46,743 nt of DNA, from the NCBI GenBank assembly GCA_016208965.1, contig JACQXB010000015.1:1-46743 (forward strand), in the 5' to 3' direction. Positions 8,990 to 17,434 of the stretch are shown in pieces. A program made the position numbers and the translations under genes. This stretch comes from Nitrospirota bacterium (GTDB taxonomy: Bacteria > Nitrospirota > Thermodesulfovibrionia > UBA6902 > DSMQ01). Below the pieces are notes generated by a model, which searched no databases, was not told the DNA's origin, and saw only the letters and a program-made list of their open reading frames with translations. Within the stretch, counting starts at the first letter, position 1. Each line of letters starts with the position of its first letter.

Positions 8990-9128
8990 ATCCTAAATTC
9001 AAAATTCTAAATCCTAAACAATATTAAATAATTTAAATTCAAATTGTTCAAACAATATACTTTGAATTTTGGATTTTGGTAATTTGAATTTGTTTAGAAT
9101 TTAGATATTAGTATTTAGAGTTTGATTT
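8990..9128. repeat. AT-rich imperfect inverted repeat between gspE and gspF
   Basis: The gap holds phrases such as AAATTCTAAATCCTAAACAA on the left and TTGTTTAGAATTTAG on the right, which pair as an imperfect palindrome around a TTTTGGATTTTGG centre. The same words recur at 23150-23260. It interrupts an otherwise tightly packed operon, so it must be transcribed through. Confidence 0.65.
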
Positions 9129-9133
9129 AAATT

Positions 9134-10309
9134 ATGCCCATCTTTAAATATATAGGATATAAGGAAGACGGCTCAGAAATCAAAGGCACACTTGAGGCTG
9201 ATAGCACGAGAGATGCCATTATGAAAATAAAAACTATAGGGATTTATCCAAAAGATATCATTAAAACAGCGGGGTTCAGAAAAAATATATTTGGAGTTAA
9301 ACGGCTTCCATATATCCTCCCTGCAATTACCAGAAACCTTTCTACACTCCTTAGTTCAGGTGTTTCTATGATAGAAGCAGTGGAGGCATTAGCCCTGGAA
9401 CAAAAAAGTCAATGGAGGGACATCCTTACAGACATAAAAGAAAGGCTTTCAGCAGGGGCATCGCTTGCAAAGGCTATGCAGGCATACCCATCTATATTCC
9501 CTGAATTTTATATAAGCATGGTTTCTGCCGGGGAAAGTAGTGGGAGATTGACGGAAGTGCTTTCAAAGTTAGCTGATTTTCTTGAATCACAGGAGACCAT
9601 AAAAAATAAAGTGAGGACATCTCTCATATACCCTGTATTCATGATATTTATAAGTATTATTATACTGTCTTTCCTTTTTACATTTGTTGTTCCCAAAATA
9701 ACTAAAATCTTTGAGGGGACATCTGCGTCCCTGCCATTCATCACTAAAATTCTTATCTGGATTAGCAATGTATTTCATAAACTATGGTGGCTCATAGGCG
9801 CTTTGGTCATAGCGGGGTTGTTAACTTATAAAAGGCTTAAAGAAACGAAAAGGGACATAATTGATACACTATTACTTAAAGCTCCAGGGAGAATTTTACA
9901 GAGCCTTTATATCTCAAGATTTGCGCTTACCATGTCATTTCTCCTTTCAGGCGGACTACCGATACTCCAGACAATGAATTTAAGCGCTAAGGTTACAGGC
10001 AACATCACTTTAGAAAATAAGATTATGACTGCAAGGGGACTGGTATCGCAAGGAGCAAGGCTTTCAAATAGCCTTGAGGGTTTTCCACCTACATTTTTAC
10101 AGATGGTATCCACAGGGGAGCAGAGCGGACAATTAGCAGAGGTACTAAAAAGAGCCGCGGCATACTATGAGGTTGAATTTGAGAGAAAGCTTCAGAGGCT
10201 AACAAGCCTCTTAGAGCCATCCCTTATACTGTTCATGGGATTGATTGTTGGATTTATTGTGGCAGCGGTATTGCTGCCGATATTTGAATTGAATCAGTTA
10301 ATAAAGTAA
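9134..10309 (+). CDS. gspF: Type II secretion system inner-membrane protein GspF
   Basis: 391 residues, the usual GspF length. It is the polytopic platform protein on which GspE acts. Two copies of the T2SF domain are visible: the first around 65-190 (LPAITRNLSTLLSSGVSMIEAVE ... MVSAGESSGRLTEVL) and the second around 260-385 (ISRFALTMSFLLSGGLPIL ... MVSTGEQSGQLAEVL). Hydrophobic segments lie at ~168-190, ~215-232 and ~362-385. The N-terminal part (MPIFKYIGYKEDGSEIKGTL) is the family's typical start. There is no strong Shine-Dalgarno before the ATG, as the upstream bases belong to the AT-rich repeat. A 242-bp repeat cluster separates it from gspG. Confidence 0.95.
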   Translation: MPIFKYIGYKEDGSEIKGTLEADSTRDAIMKIKTIGIYPKDIIKTAGFRKNIFGVKRLPYILPAITRNLSTLLSSGVSMIEAVEALALEQKSQWRDILTDIKERLSAGASLAKAMQAYPSIFPEFYISMVSAGESSGRLTEVLSKLADFLESQETIKNKVRTSLIYPVFMIFISIIILSFLFTFVVPKITKIFEGTSASLPFITKILIWISNVFHKLWWLIGALVIAGLLTYKRLKETKRDIIDTLLLKAPGRILQSLYISRFALTMSFLLSGGLPILQTMNLSAKVTGNITLENKIMTARGLVSQGARLSNSLEGFPPTFLQMVSTGEQSGQLAEVLKRAAAYYEVEFERKLQRLTSLLEPSLILFMGLIVGFIVAAVLLPIFELNQLIK

Positions 10310-10337
10310 AATTCAAAAATCAAAATGAAACATTCAT

Positions 10338-10520
10338 GCCGACAAGTCGGCACAAAGGAACATGAAAATAGTGTCACCTCATCAATGGTAACAATGTCAT
10401 TCCCCGACTTGATCGGGGAATCCAGGGTTTCCCATGTAAATGGGAACCTATTTCCTTATAGTTCCCCCGATTAAATCGGGGGACGGTGTCTGGATTCTCT
10501 GGTCAAGCCAGAGAATGACA
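10338..10520. repeat. Cluster of small palindromes between gspF and gspG
   Basis: GCCGACAAGTCGGC (10338-10351) is a perfect hairpin. A composite element bounded by TGTCATTC (10395-10402) and GAATGACA (10513-10520) follows. It contains CCCCGA/TCGGGG, a GGTTTCCCAT/ATGGGAACC stem, CCCCCGATT/AATCGGGGG and TCTCTGG/CCAGAGA. The TGTCATTCCC...GGAATCCAG half recurs at 43517-43544. No gene is visible in the gap. Confidence 0.8.
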
Positions 10521-10551
10521 AAATAAATTAATAGGTTAGTGGTATTTTCAG

Positions 10552-11019
10552 ATGAAAAAATCAAAATTAAGGAATTTTAAAAATCATACCTGTCACTGTT
10601 TAGGGGGTTTTACCCTCATAGAGATAATGATAGTGCTTTTTATCCTTGGCATGCTCGCTGCCCTTATAGCACCAAGACTCATTGGCAGAACCGACGATGC
10701 AAGGGTTGCACAAGCAAAGGTTCAGATAAGAAATTTTGAAACTGCCCTAAAGTTATTCAAAATGGACAATGGTTTCTATCCATCTACTGAACAAGGCATC
10801 GAGGCTTTAATTACAGAACCTACTATAGGTCAGATACCTAAAAACTACCGAAGCGGTGGATATCTTGAAAAGAAGAAGATACCCAATGATCCTTGGGGGA
10901 ATCCTTATGTATATATTTCTCCTGGAACACAAGGTGATTATGACATAATATCATATGGAGCTGATGGCACTCATGGTGGAGAAGGATATAATGCAGACAT
11001 CACAAACTGGGATATATAA
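10552..11019 (+). CDS. gspG: Major pseudopilin GspG
   Basis: 155 residues. The major pseudopilin builds the T2SS pseudopilus. The prepilin cleavage site lies between G19 and F20 ([12 protein letters not shown]) with the conserved Glu at mature position 5 (E24) and a long hydrophobic helix ([20 protein letters not shown]). The globular domain has the family hallmarks [38 protein letters not shown] and the final YGADG with acidic calcium-site residues. The leader is 19 residues and basic; its first codons carry a 21-bp word (10556-10576) repeated exactly in the gspJ leader (11921-11941). Processing needs a prepilin peptidase that is not encoded in this window. Confidence 0.97.
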   Translation: MKKSKLRNFKNHTCHCLGGFTLIEIMIVLFILGMLAALIAPRLIGRTDDARVAQAKVQIRNFETALKLFKMDNGFYPSTEQGIEALITEPTIGQIPKNYRSGGYLEKKKIPNDPWGNPYVYISPGTQGDYDIISYGADGTHGGEGYNADITNWDI

Positions 11020-11026
11020 ATCCGTA

Positions 11027-11503
11027 ATGCGTTACGTGTTACGCGTTACGGAGAAAAAAGGCTTTACCCTCCTTGAATTAGTCATTGTCATTTTTATTAT
11101 CTCTCTTATCACCACTTTAGTAATGCCGTCTTTTTGGCATATAGGAGAAAACGAACTGAAATATGAGGCAAAACGACTCAGTGGAACATTAAGATATATT
11201 TATGATGAAGCAGTTTCAAAAAAACAGGCATACATATTTAAGGTTAACCTCAATGACGAGTCGTGGGAGTTTGAAGGCGATAAAGAAAAAAAGGAAATAT
11301 CTTTAAAAGGAGATGTGGAGATAACAGATGTTATAATCCCCTCACTTGGTGAGGTATCAAGGGGTGAGGTAATAGTAGAATTTGGTCCAACCAACCCTCA
11401 AGAACCAATAACTTTACACCTTAAGAAAGGGAATTCAGAATATACTGTTATTTTTAACCATTTAAATGGAAGAACTAAAGTCCTTAAAGGATACATGCTT
11501 TAA
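11027..11503 (+). CDS. gspH: Minor pseudopilin GspH
   Basis: 158 residues with the ATG at 11027, seven bases after the gspG stop; an ATG at 10955 is in frame but would overlap gspG by 65 bp and give an implausible leader. The leader MRYVLRVTEKKG ends at G12, followed by FTLLELVIVIFIISLITTLV with Glu at mature position 5. The rest shows a GspH-like soluble domain (ELKYEAKRLSGTLRYIYDEAVSKKQAYIF ... ITLHLKKGNSEYTVIFNHLNGR). It is a minor pseudopilin expected in the tip or body of the pseudopilus. The leader codons contain three heptamers, GCGTTAC, GTGTTAC and GCGTTAC (11029-11049). Confidence 0.88.
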   Translation: MRYVLRVTEKKGFTLLELVIVIFIISLITTLVMPSFWHIGENELKYEAKRLSGTLRYIYDEAVSKKQAYIFKVNLNDESWEFEGDKEKKEISLKGDVEITDVIIPSLGEVSRGEVIVEFGPTNPQEPITLHLKKGNSEYTVIFNHLNGRTKVLKGYML

Positions 11504-11921
11504 CCAAAATTTCAAATTTCAAATTTCAAATTTCAAATCTGCAATCTACAATTTACAATCTACAATTTACAATTCCCGAAGGGAAGGCTTCACCCTCCTT
11601 GAAATTATGATCGCCCTTGTTATTGTTGGAATCACCCTCGTAGTAATCATCCATACAGTAAATTATCATGCTGATGTGTCTTTTGGACATAATATCACAA
11701 CCAGAATGTTTCTACTTGCAAGGGAAAAGATAGCAGATATGGAGATAAACCCTAAAAATGAAAAAGGTATGTTCTATGATAAAGATTTTTCATATGAGAC
11801 TACTGTAAGAGATACAGAAGAGGATGGGATTGTTGAATTAAAAGCAATCGTAAGAGGATATGGTAAAGAGGTGGCGCTGAATGAGTTTGCTGCTAAAAAA
11901 GAAATTAAAAATGCAGAATGA
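11466..11921 (+). CDS. gspI: Minor pseudopilin GspI with long repeat-encoded leader
   Basis: 151 residues. The processing site is G41/F42 (EGFTLLEIMIALVIVGITLVVI), Glu at mature position 5. Leaders of this family are usually 6-20 residues, but here it is 41 because most of it (codons for NQNFKFQISNFKSAIYNLQS) is encoded by heptamer repeats. No alternative ATG, GTG or TTG lies between the repeat and the cleavage site, so the ATG at 11466, inside gspH, is the only normal start. The mature part continues with MFLLAREKIADMEINP, typical of GspI. It is expected to nucleate the pseudopilus tip with GspJ and GspK. It overlaps gspJ by 41 bp. Confidence 0.87.
   Translation: MEELKSLKDTCFNQNFKFQISNFKSAIYNLQSTIYNSRREGFTLLEIMIALVIVGITLVVIIHTVNYHADVSFGHNITTRMFLLAREKIADMEINPKNEKGMFYDKDFSYETTVRDTEEDGIVELKAIVRGYGKEVALNEFAAKKEIKNAE
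11508..11576 (+). repeat. Heptamer tandem repeats inside the GspI leader
   Basis: TTTCAAA is repeated about four times (11509-11537), followed by alternating ATCTACA and ATTTACA heptamers up to 11571. Because seven is not a multiple of three, the repeats are translated in rotating frames, giving the odd leader composition. Confidence 0.8.
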
Positions 11922-12603
11922 AAAATCAAAATTAAGGAATTCCACGATTTTTAATTTTTTAACCTGTGGTGATTCGCCGAGGCAAAAATTTTTAATTTTC
12001 AACTCCAGTATAGATGGTTTCACCCTCATTGAGGTTCTGTTAAGCCTTGTCCTTTTAACCATAATTCTCGGGGCTGTTTATAGTTCGTTTTTTACTGTCC
12101 AAAGGGCTCTTGAAAGATTTGATGGCGTATCACTTAAATATCACGAGGTAAGAACGACGTTAGACATCATACGTCGTGAGATAGAAGGGGCATTTTTCAC
12201 AAAATATAATGAACAGAACATAGAAAACAAGACACATTTTATAATTGAAGACAGGGATATATTTGGAAAACCAACATCAAGGATGTCTCTTACTGCATTT
12301 TCTTTTAAAGGTAGTTTAAATACGGTCTCCTACTCTGTTGAGGAAAGAGATGGAACGTTTGACCTTGTAAAAACAGAAACGATTACTGTGAGTCCTATAA
12401 AAGGATACTCCGTACAGATGATAGAAGGGATAGAAGGATTTACAGTTGAAACACTGTTTAATGATAAGTGGGTTAAGACATGGGATACATTACAGACAGG
12501 CAGCATCCCAGATACTGTAAGGGTAAGCATCACCTTTGATGATAAAGGAGGGAAAATAACACTGACTGAATATGCCCGACCAAAAGTAGGGAAGCAGTTA
12601 TGA
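11881..12603 (+). CDS. gspJ: Minor pseudopilin GspJ with long leader
   Basis: 240 residues. The cleavage motif is DG/FTLIEVLLSLVLLTIILGAVYSS at G46/F47, with Glu at mature position 5. The 46-residue leader is unusually long and contains a repeat word shared with gspG plus an AATTTTT/AAAAATT palindrome. A second in-frame ATG at 11911 would shorten it to 36. The soluble domain (LDIIRREIEGAFFTKYN ... VRVSITFDDKGGKITLTEYARP) fits GspJ, which forms the pseudopilus tip with GspI and GspK. The gene starts 41 bp before the gspI stop and overlaps gspK by ATGA, so it is translated in a coupled chain. Confidence 0.88.
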   Translation: MSLLLKKKLKMQNEKSKLRNSTIFNFLTCGDSPRQKFLIFNSSIDGFTLIEVLLSLVLLTIILGAVYSSFFTVQRALERFDGVSLKYHEVRTTLDIIRREIEGAFFTKYNEQNIENKTHFIIEDRDIFGKPTSRMSLTAFSFKGSLNTVSYSVEERDGTFDLVKTETITVSPIKGYSVQMIEGIEGFTVETLFNDKWVKTWDTLQTGSIPDTVRVSITFDDKGGKITLTEYARPKVGKQL

Positions 12604-13508
12604 AAAGAACGATTCACAGTTCAGTGTTCACTGTTAACAATAAAAGCGGCACCGCACTTGTGCTCATACTCTTGTTAATGAGTATCCTTACAAGCCTCGC
12701 TATTGAATTTGCATATGAAGTTTATATCAACACCTCCGCATTATCAAACTGGCAAAATGCACATAGGGCATCATTGCTATCAAAGTCAGGACAGATAATT
12801 TGCTCAAGATATATAAAGAATTTAAGGGGTGTTTCTTATACCCACATAAGAGAAATAGAGCTGCCGTTTGAAAACATCTCTAAGCAAATGTATGAAGACA
12901 GCTCTTTCACAATAAAGATTATTGACGAAAATTCAAAATTCAATATTAACACTATCATCTATCCTAACGGGTTAATTAATGAAAAAGCTTTCTTCTCATT
13001 GAAAAAACTACTGGAATATCTTAATATTAACCCATCTCTTGCAATGTATATCGCAGACTGGATAGACACCGACAAGGAACCGAGGCTCGTGGATTCAGAA
13101 CACGATACAAAAAACTCATATCTCTGGAGTATAGAAGAACTTAAATTCATTAATGGCATAGATAAAAAAACATTTGAAACAATCAAGCCATATATTACTG
13201 TCAATGGCAGCGGTCTGATAAATATCAATACCGCAGAGTTACCCGTACTTGTAAGCCTAAGTGATAACATGACAGAGGCGCTGGCAAAAAAGATTATTGA
13301 CTACCGTGAAAATTTACCGTTTGAAGATAAAACCCACATACAAAGGGTATCAGGGCTTGAGGCTATTGGAGTACAAATTCTAGATAGAATAACCGTAAAG
13401 AGTTCTGACTTCAGGGTTATTACCAATGCAGCGGTTAATAAGATAACACGTGTTATAGAAAGCGTTATAGATACATCTATGACAATTCAATACTGGGTAG
13501 AGGGATAA
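12600..13508 (+). CDS. gspK: Pseudopilus tip protein GspK
   Basis: 302 residues, close to the usual ~320. The leader MKRTIHSSVFTVNNKSG precedes TALVLILLLMSILTSLAIEF; as in other GspK the residue at mature position 5 is not Glu. The large soluble domain has the SAM-like/T2SSK features: DENSKFNINTI, LAMYIADWIDTDKEPR, LINININTAEL-type strand (GLININTAELPVL) and the helix-hairpin-helix-like DYRENLPFEDKTHIQRVSG. It caps the pseudopilus and recruits substrates in model systems. It overlaps gspJ by 4 bp; gspL starts three bases after its stop. The leader DNA again contains GTTCAC-type words found in the gspD leader. Confidence 0.92.
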   Translation: MKRTIHSSVFTVNNKSGTALVLILLLMSILTSLAIEFAYEVYINTSALSNWQNAHRASLLSKSGQIICSRYIKNLRGVSYTHIREIELPFENISKQMYEDSSFTIKIIDENSKFNINTIIYPNGLINEKAFFSLKKLLEYLNINPSLAMYIADWIDTDKEPRLVDSEHDTKNSYLWSIEELKFINGIDKKTFETIKPYITVNGSGLININTAELPVLVSLSDNMTEALAKKIIDYRENLPFEDKTHIQRVSGLEAIGVQILDRITVKSSDFRVITNAAVNKITRVIESVIDTSMTIQYWVEG

Positions 13509-13511
13509 CAA

Positions 13512-14576
13512 TTGAGAACAGGATTTATTGATTGGATTGGGGAAAAACTTACCATCTATGTCTTTGAAAAAAAAGGTGGTAAGTATACGTTAATAAATAG
13601 CACATCCGTTAATGCAGGAGCAAAAGCAGAACTATCTATCCTCCTAAATTCACTTATAAAAAACCGTACAGAACATACATATCTGAGTGTCCCTGTGACT
13701 CTACTGTCTATAAGAGAATTAATACTTCCTTTTACAGATAGAGACAAAATAAGAGATGTCGTATCTTATGAGCTGGAAGGGCTTTTACTCGGTGATACAA
13801 ATGATTACTCCACAGACCATATTGTAATAGAGTCTTCTAAAAATAACAGTAAGGTACTGGCCGTCTCCATTGAAAAAACAAAACTTAAAGATATAATTGG
13901 TACTTTCTCCCAGACAGGGCTTGAACCAAAAGTCATTACATCAATTGACCTAAGGCTCTCAAAGGGAAATACTGAAATGCTGCTCAAAAATCCTGTAATA
14001 GATGAAGGCATGCGAAGAGAAGCCATTATAGAGGAACTTGAAAAGCCATCAATAAACCTCAGACAGAATGAGTTAGCTTATAAGGGTGATATTGATCGCG
14101 CAAAGAAATCCTTCAGGATAGCAGCCATGCTTGCCCTAATTTTGCTTGCGACATTAAGTGCAGATATAATTGTAAAATTTGTTTCTTCTAAAAAAGAAAA
14201 TACTTCACTCACTAAAGAAACAAATACATTATATCATGATGCATTTCCTGAAGATAAAAAAATAGTTGATGCTGTGAGACAATTCAAAGGTAACCTGAAT
14301 ACCATAGAGAAGAAAAAAGCGATATTCTCGGGTGTTTCTTCTCTTAATATTCTACTTAACATTGCCCGACTTAAAAATCAGAATATCACCCTTTATGAAT
14401 TCAGCACAGATGGCAAAAATATATCTCTGAAAGGGGTCTCTACTTCATTTGAAGATGTTGACTCTTTTAAAGTCTCACTATCATCTTCATTTGTAGATGT
14501 AAGGGTTGTAGATTCAAAGACATCTGCTGACAAAAAAATAAAGTTTACAATAACAATGAGGGAGAGCGTTGCATGA
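13512..14576 (+). CDS. gspL: Type II secretion system assembly protein GspL (TTG start)
   Basis: 354 residues from a TTG at 13512 preceded at a proper distance by GAGGG. GspL is a bitopic inner-membrane protein with an actin-like cytoplasmic domain that holds GspE. The N-terminal half (~1-175) shows the PilM/GspL-like pattern (LILPFTDRDKIRDVVSYELEGLL, VLAVSIEKTKLKDII). The conserved INLRQNELAYKGD precedes the transmembrane segment (~201-223, FRIAAMLALILLATLSADII). The periplasmic part (~225-354) has a coiled-coil and a ferredoxin-like fold reminiscent of PilN. It is slightly shorter than the ~400 residues of proteobacterial GspL. The stop overlaps gspM by ATGA. Confidence 0.85.
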   Translation: MRTGFIDWIGEKLTIYVFEKKGGKYTLINSTSVNAGAKAELSILLNSLIKNRTEHTYLSVPVTLLSIRELILPFTDRDKIRDVVSYELEGLLLGDTNDYSTDHIVIESSKNNSKVLAVSIEKTKLKDIIGTFSQTGLEPKVITSIDLRLSKGNTEMLLKNPVIDEGMRREAIIEELEKPSINLRQNELAYKGDIDRAKKSFRIAAMLALILLATLSADIIVKFVSSKKENTSLTKETNTLYHDAFPEDKKIVDAVRQFKGNLNTIEKKKAIFSGVSSLNILLNIARLKNQNITLYEFSTDGKNISLKGVSTSFEDVDSFKVSLSSSFVDVRVVDSKTSADKKIKFTITMRESVA

Positions 14577-15088
14577 AAAATACATCTTGGAATATCATAT
14601 CTTCAGATAAACCAACTCTTATTGCGATGATAATAAGTGTTATTCTTCTAATCCTTATACTCACGTTGCTCACTTATATTAATGTCTTTGAAAGAAAAAA
14701 TAATACACTTAAAATTCAATTAAATGAAATGAGATTACTTAAAGACGAACTCCTTAACGTTAAAAACATTGTTGAGACACAGGAGAAAAAAATAGACATT
14801 ACAAAGGTAAACAGTGTGGTTTCAGCAATAGAACAAACTCTTCAAGATATAGGAATTAAGGCAACTGCAATAAAACCCCTTGAAAAAAAGAAGATGGAAG
14901 GATTCCATCAAGAGGATGCCGAATTAACAGTAGAAAATATTGACCTAAATAAAATAGTTAATCTACTCTACAAAATAGAAAACTCACCACTGCCAATAAA
15001 AATTAAAAACGTTGCCCTTAGAACAACCTTTGAAAATCCAAATATGTTCATATTAAACATTACCGCATCGCTTATCAGTAAAACATGA
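14573..15088 (+). CDS. gspM: Type II secretion system protein GspM
   Basis: 171 residues. A single transmembrane helix (~16-38, LIAMIISVILLILILTLLTYI) is followed by a coiled-coil (~42-80, ERKNNTLKIQLNEMRLLKDEL) and a ferredoxin-like domain (GIKATAIKPLEK ... ENIDLNKIVNLLYKIENSP). This is the layout of GspM/PilO, the partner of GspL in the inner-membrane platform. Sequence identity in this family is low, so the assignment rests on architecture and on its position between gspL and gspN, with 4-bp overlaps on both sides. Confidence 0.82.
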   Translation: MKNTSWNIISSDKPTLIAMIISVILLILILTLLTYINVFERKNNTLKIQLNEMRLLKDELLNVKNIVETQEKKIDITKVNSVVSAIEQTLQDIGIKATAIKPLEKKKMEGFHQEDAELTVENIDLNKIVNLLYKIENSPLPIKIKNVALRTTFENPNMFILNITASLISKT

Positions 15089-15903
15089 ACCTAAAAACAA
15101 CCCGGCAGGGAAGTAAGCTCCGCTTTATCCTATTTTTAATAATTAGTATCTCAATATTTATACCACTTCTATGGTTTTTTGCTATTCCGGATTATCTTAT
15201 AAAAGATACTATCGAAAGTTCTATATCAACTATGGAAAACTCCGGAGTTAAGGTATCTATAGAAAAAATGAGAAAAGGATTTTTTTTTACAATATCCGCT
15301 GATGCCCTTGATATAAAGATAGGTAAAGATCATGCCTTTAAGATAGAGAACATCTCAAGTGGAATCAATCCACTGTATTTATTAAAAAAGCAGTTAGCCT
15401 TTTCAGTAAGAGGTAAAATTGGCAGGGGTGTTATTAATGGTTCTTTTAAATTACCCGAAGGTGGAGATATATACATAACCGATGTAGAGCTTGATGCAAT
15501 TCCTTATCTTGCGTCCATTGGTATTAAAGGAGATGGCATTATCTCAGGCAGTATTAATCTCAAAAAACATACATCTGACATTATTTTTAAAGTCCATAAC
15601 TGTAATATCAAGAGTTTTACAATAAATTTACCTATCTCATTGAGTTCATTTAACAAGATACAAGGGAAGCTTTCTTTAAGAGAAAATATTATCACGGTAA
15701 ACTCTGTAAGTCTTGAAGGAGAAAAAGGATATGCAAGATTAAAAGGTAGTGTGATTAACAAAGGCAAGGACAGATTTATGGACATGACCTTAGAGTTAAT
15801 GCCTACTACAACTGAACTTAAAACCCCGGAATTAATGCTTATAAATAAATACCAAGTCTCACCAGGTTATTATGTAATACCCATTAAAGGGCCTATTTTG
15901 TAA
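15085..15903 (+). CDS. gspN: Type II secretion system protein GspN
   Basis: 272 residues with one N-terminal membrane anchor (~14-34, RFILFLIISISIFIPLLWFF). The rest is beta-rich with AsmA-like repeats (IKIGKDHAFKIENISSGINPLYLL, GRGVINGSFKLPEGGDIYI, NKIQGKLSLRENIITVNSVSLEG), as in GspN. GspN is a periplasm-facing, often dispensable T2SS component. It overlaps gspM by ATGA and closes the operon. No clear terminator follows; ribD begins 17 bp later on the same strand, so it may be co-transcribed. Confidence 0.82.
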   Translation: MNLKTTRQGSKLRFILFLIISISIFIPLLWFFAIPDYLIKDTIESSISTMENSGVKVSIEKMRKGFFFTISADALDIKIGKDHAFKIENISSGINPLYLLKKQLAFSVRGKIGRGVINGSFKLPEGGDIYITDVELDAIPYLASIGIKGDGIISGSINLKKHTSDIIFKVHNCNIKSFTINLPISLSSFNKIQGKLSLRENIITVNSVSLEGEKGYARLKGSVINKGKDRFMDMTLELMPTTTELKTPELMLINKYQVSPGYYVIPIKGPIL

Positions 15904-15959
15904 AATAGAAAAATACTAAAATGTCAGCAAATACATGGAGCCAAATGGGGGGATTTCAA

Positions 15960-17051
15960 TTGTCAGCTTATAACAATATCTTCATGCAAAAAGCCTTAGA
16001 GCTTGCTGCCAAAGGAAGGGGTAAGACAAGCCCAAACCCAGCTGTAGGAGCAGTTATTGTCAAAGGCAATAAGATAATCGCGGAAGGTTATCATAGAAAG
16101 GCAGGTGCTCCCCACGCAGAGATTATTGCTTTAAGACAGGCAGGTACGAAGGCAAAGGGCGCCACACTTTATGTAAACCTTGAACCGTGCTGCCACACAA
16201 ATAAAAGAACGCCGCCTTGTACTAAATCAATTATTAAGTCAGGCTTAAAAAGAGTAGTTATAGCCATGAAAGACCCAAATCCAGATGTAAATGGCAAGGG
16301 CATAAAAGAGCTTACCGATGCAGGGATTAAGACAGAAGTAGGAATTATGAGAAAAGAAGCAAAAAGGCTGAATGAGGCATTTATCAAATTCATTACCATA
16401 AAAGAACCATTTGTAATACTAAAAATTGCTCAAAGTCTTGATGGGAAAATTGCAACATCCACAGGGGAATCTAAATGGATTACAGGTAAAGATTCAAGAA
16501 GGTACGCCCATAGACTACGAAGCGAGGTGGATGTAGTTCTTGTAGGTATTGGCACTGTATTAAAAGATAACCCATCACTTACATCACGAATTAAAGGGGG
16601 AAGAAATCCTTACAGGATAATTGTTGATAGCAAACTCCGGATACCACTCAATGCAAAGGTGTTAAAACATAAAGACCATAAAACAATTATTGCCGCAATC
16701 CAAAATACACAAAAAAAGAAAATTGATATGTTAAAAAATCTCGGTATTCAGGTCTTAACAATAAAAGATAAAGAAGGAAAGGTTGACCTAAGTGCCCTTA
16801 TGAAGGAACTTGGCAAGTTAAATATGGTGAGTATAATGATTGAAGGCGGCTCTTCTATAAATGCGTCTGCCCTATTAAGTGGAATTGTTGATAAGATTAT
16901 GGTTTTTATTGCCCCTATAATAATAGGGGGCACAGATGCTATCACATCAGTAGGGGAAAAATCACCTACCTTACTTAAAGATGCAATTAGAATAAAAGAG
17001 CCTCAGGTAAAAAAAATCGGTAGGGATGTGCTTTTAGAGGGTTATATTTAA
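15960..17051 (+). CDS. ribD: Bifunctional diaminohydroxyphosphoribosylaminopyrimidine deaminase / reductase RibD
   Basis: Catalyses two riboflavin-synthesis steps in the cytoplasm: deamination of the pyrimidine intermediate and reduction of its ribosyl side chain. The N-terminal deaminase (~1-145) has the zinc motif HAE (APHAEIIALRQAG) and PCCHTNKRTPPC. The C-terminal reductase (~150-363) begins with PFVILKIAQSLDGKIAT and includes SKWITGKDSRRYAHRLRSEVD, GRNPYRIIVDSKLRIP and MIEGGSSINASAL. Family members start close to the FMQKALELA helix. I prefer TTG 15960, which has GGGGGGA six bases upstream; ATG 15921 is also possible and would give 376 residues. No other riboflavin gene is adjacent. Confidence 0.93.
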   Translation: MSAYNNIFMQKALELAAKGRGKTSPNPAVGAVIVKGNKIIAEGYHRKAGAPHAEIIALRQAGTKAKGATLYVNLEPCCHTNKRTPPCTKSIIKSGLKRVVIAMKDPNPDVNGKGIKELTDAGIKTEVGIMRKEAKRLNEAFIKFITIKEPFVILKIAQSLDGKIATSTGESKWITGKDSRRYAHRLRSEVDVVLVGIGTVLKDNPSLTSRIKGGRNPYRIIVDSKLRIPLNAKVLKHKDHKTIIAAIQNTQKKKIDMLKNLGIQVLTIKDKEGKVDLSALMKELGKLNMVSIMIEGGSSINASALLSGIVDKIMVFIAPIIIGGTDAITSVGEKSPTLLKDAIRIKEPQVKKIGRDVLLEGYI

Positions 17052-17135
17052 CTTTAAGTTATAATCTATAATCTATTGATTTAAAATATTTTATTTGAGT
17101 TTCATGCGACACCTCCTGTTTTAAAAAGTTAGAAG

Positions 17136-17393
17136 TCATTCTGAGCCAAATGCCTTTTTAAGCCTTTTATCAGTCTTTATAATTTCGTCAACATTGTCCC
17201 CGTTTATTTCCCATGAATAATCATTCTTTGCATTACGTTTAAGCTTTATCTTTAGGGGTTTTTCAGGTTTTATCTCCTGGATCTCGGGAACCTCTTTAAA
17301 AGTAGTAGCCGGCTGTTTACTCTCTGTTTTTGTACACGCTGGTATAAATAGAACTAACAATAAAAAAATCCTTAGTAATTGTACGATGGACAT
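17136..17393 (-). CDS. Small lipoprotein of unknown function
   Basis: 85 residues. A hydrophobic signal (LLRIFLLLVLFIPAC) ends in a lipobox, with Cys at ~20 as the lipidated residue. The mature part is charged (EIKPEKPLKIKLKRNAKNDYSWEINGDNVDEII) and has no domain I know. The ATG is preceded by a perfect AGGAGGT with five bases spacing, strong evidence that it is a real gene. It lies 41 bp downstream of nadE on the same strand and is probably co-transcribed. Residue +2 after the Cys is Thr, not Asp, so outer-membrane sorting would be expected by the E. coli rule. Confidence 0.75.
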   Translation of the reverse strand: MSIVQLLRIFLLLVLFIPACTKTESKQPATTFKEVPEIQEIKPEKPLKIKLKRNAKNDYSWEINGDNVDEIIKTDKRLKKAFGSE

Positions 17394-17434
17394 TTCAACC
17401 TCCTCCCATCTTTTACGTCTTAACTTAAAACTTT

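Noticed and set aside
15921-15959. Thirteen extra N-terminal residues of RibD from ATG 15921.
   Set aside because: Family members begin near the FMQKALELA helix and TTG 15960 has a much better Shine-Dalgarno; it remains an alternative start.
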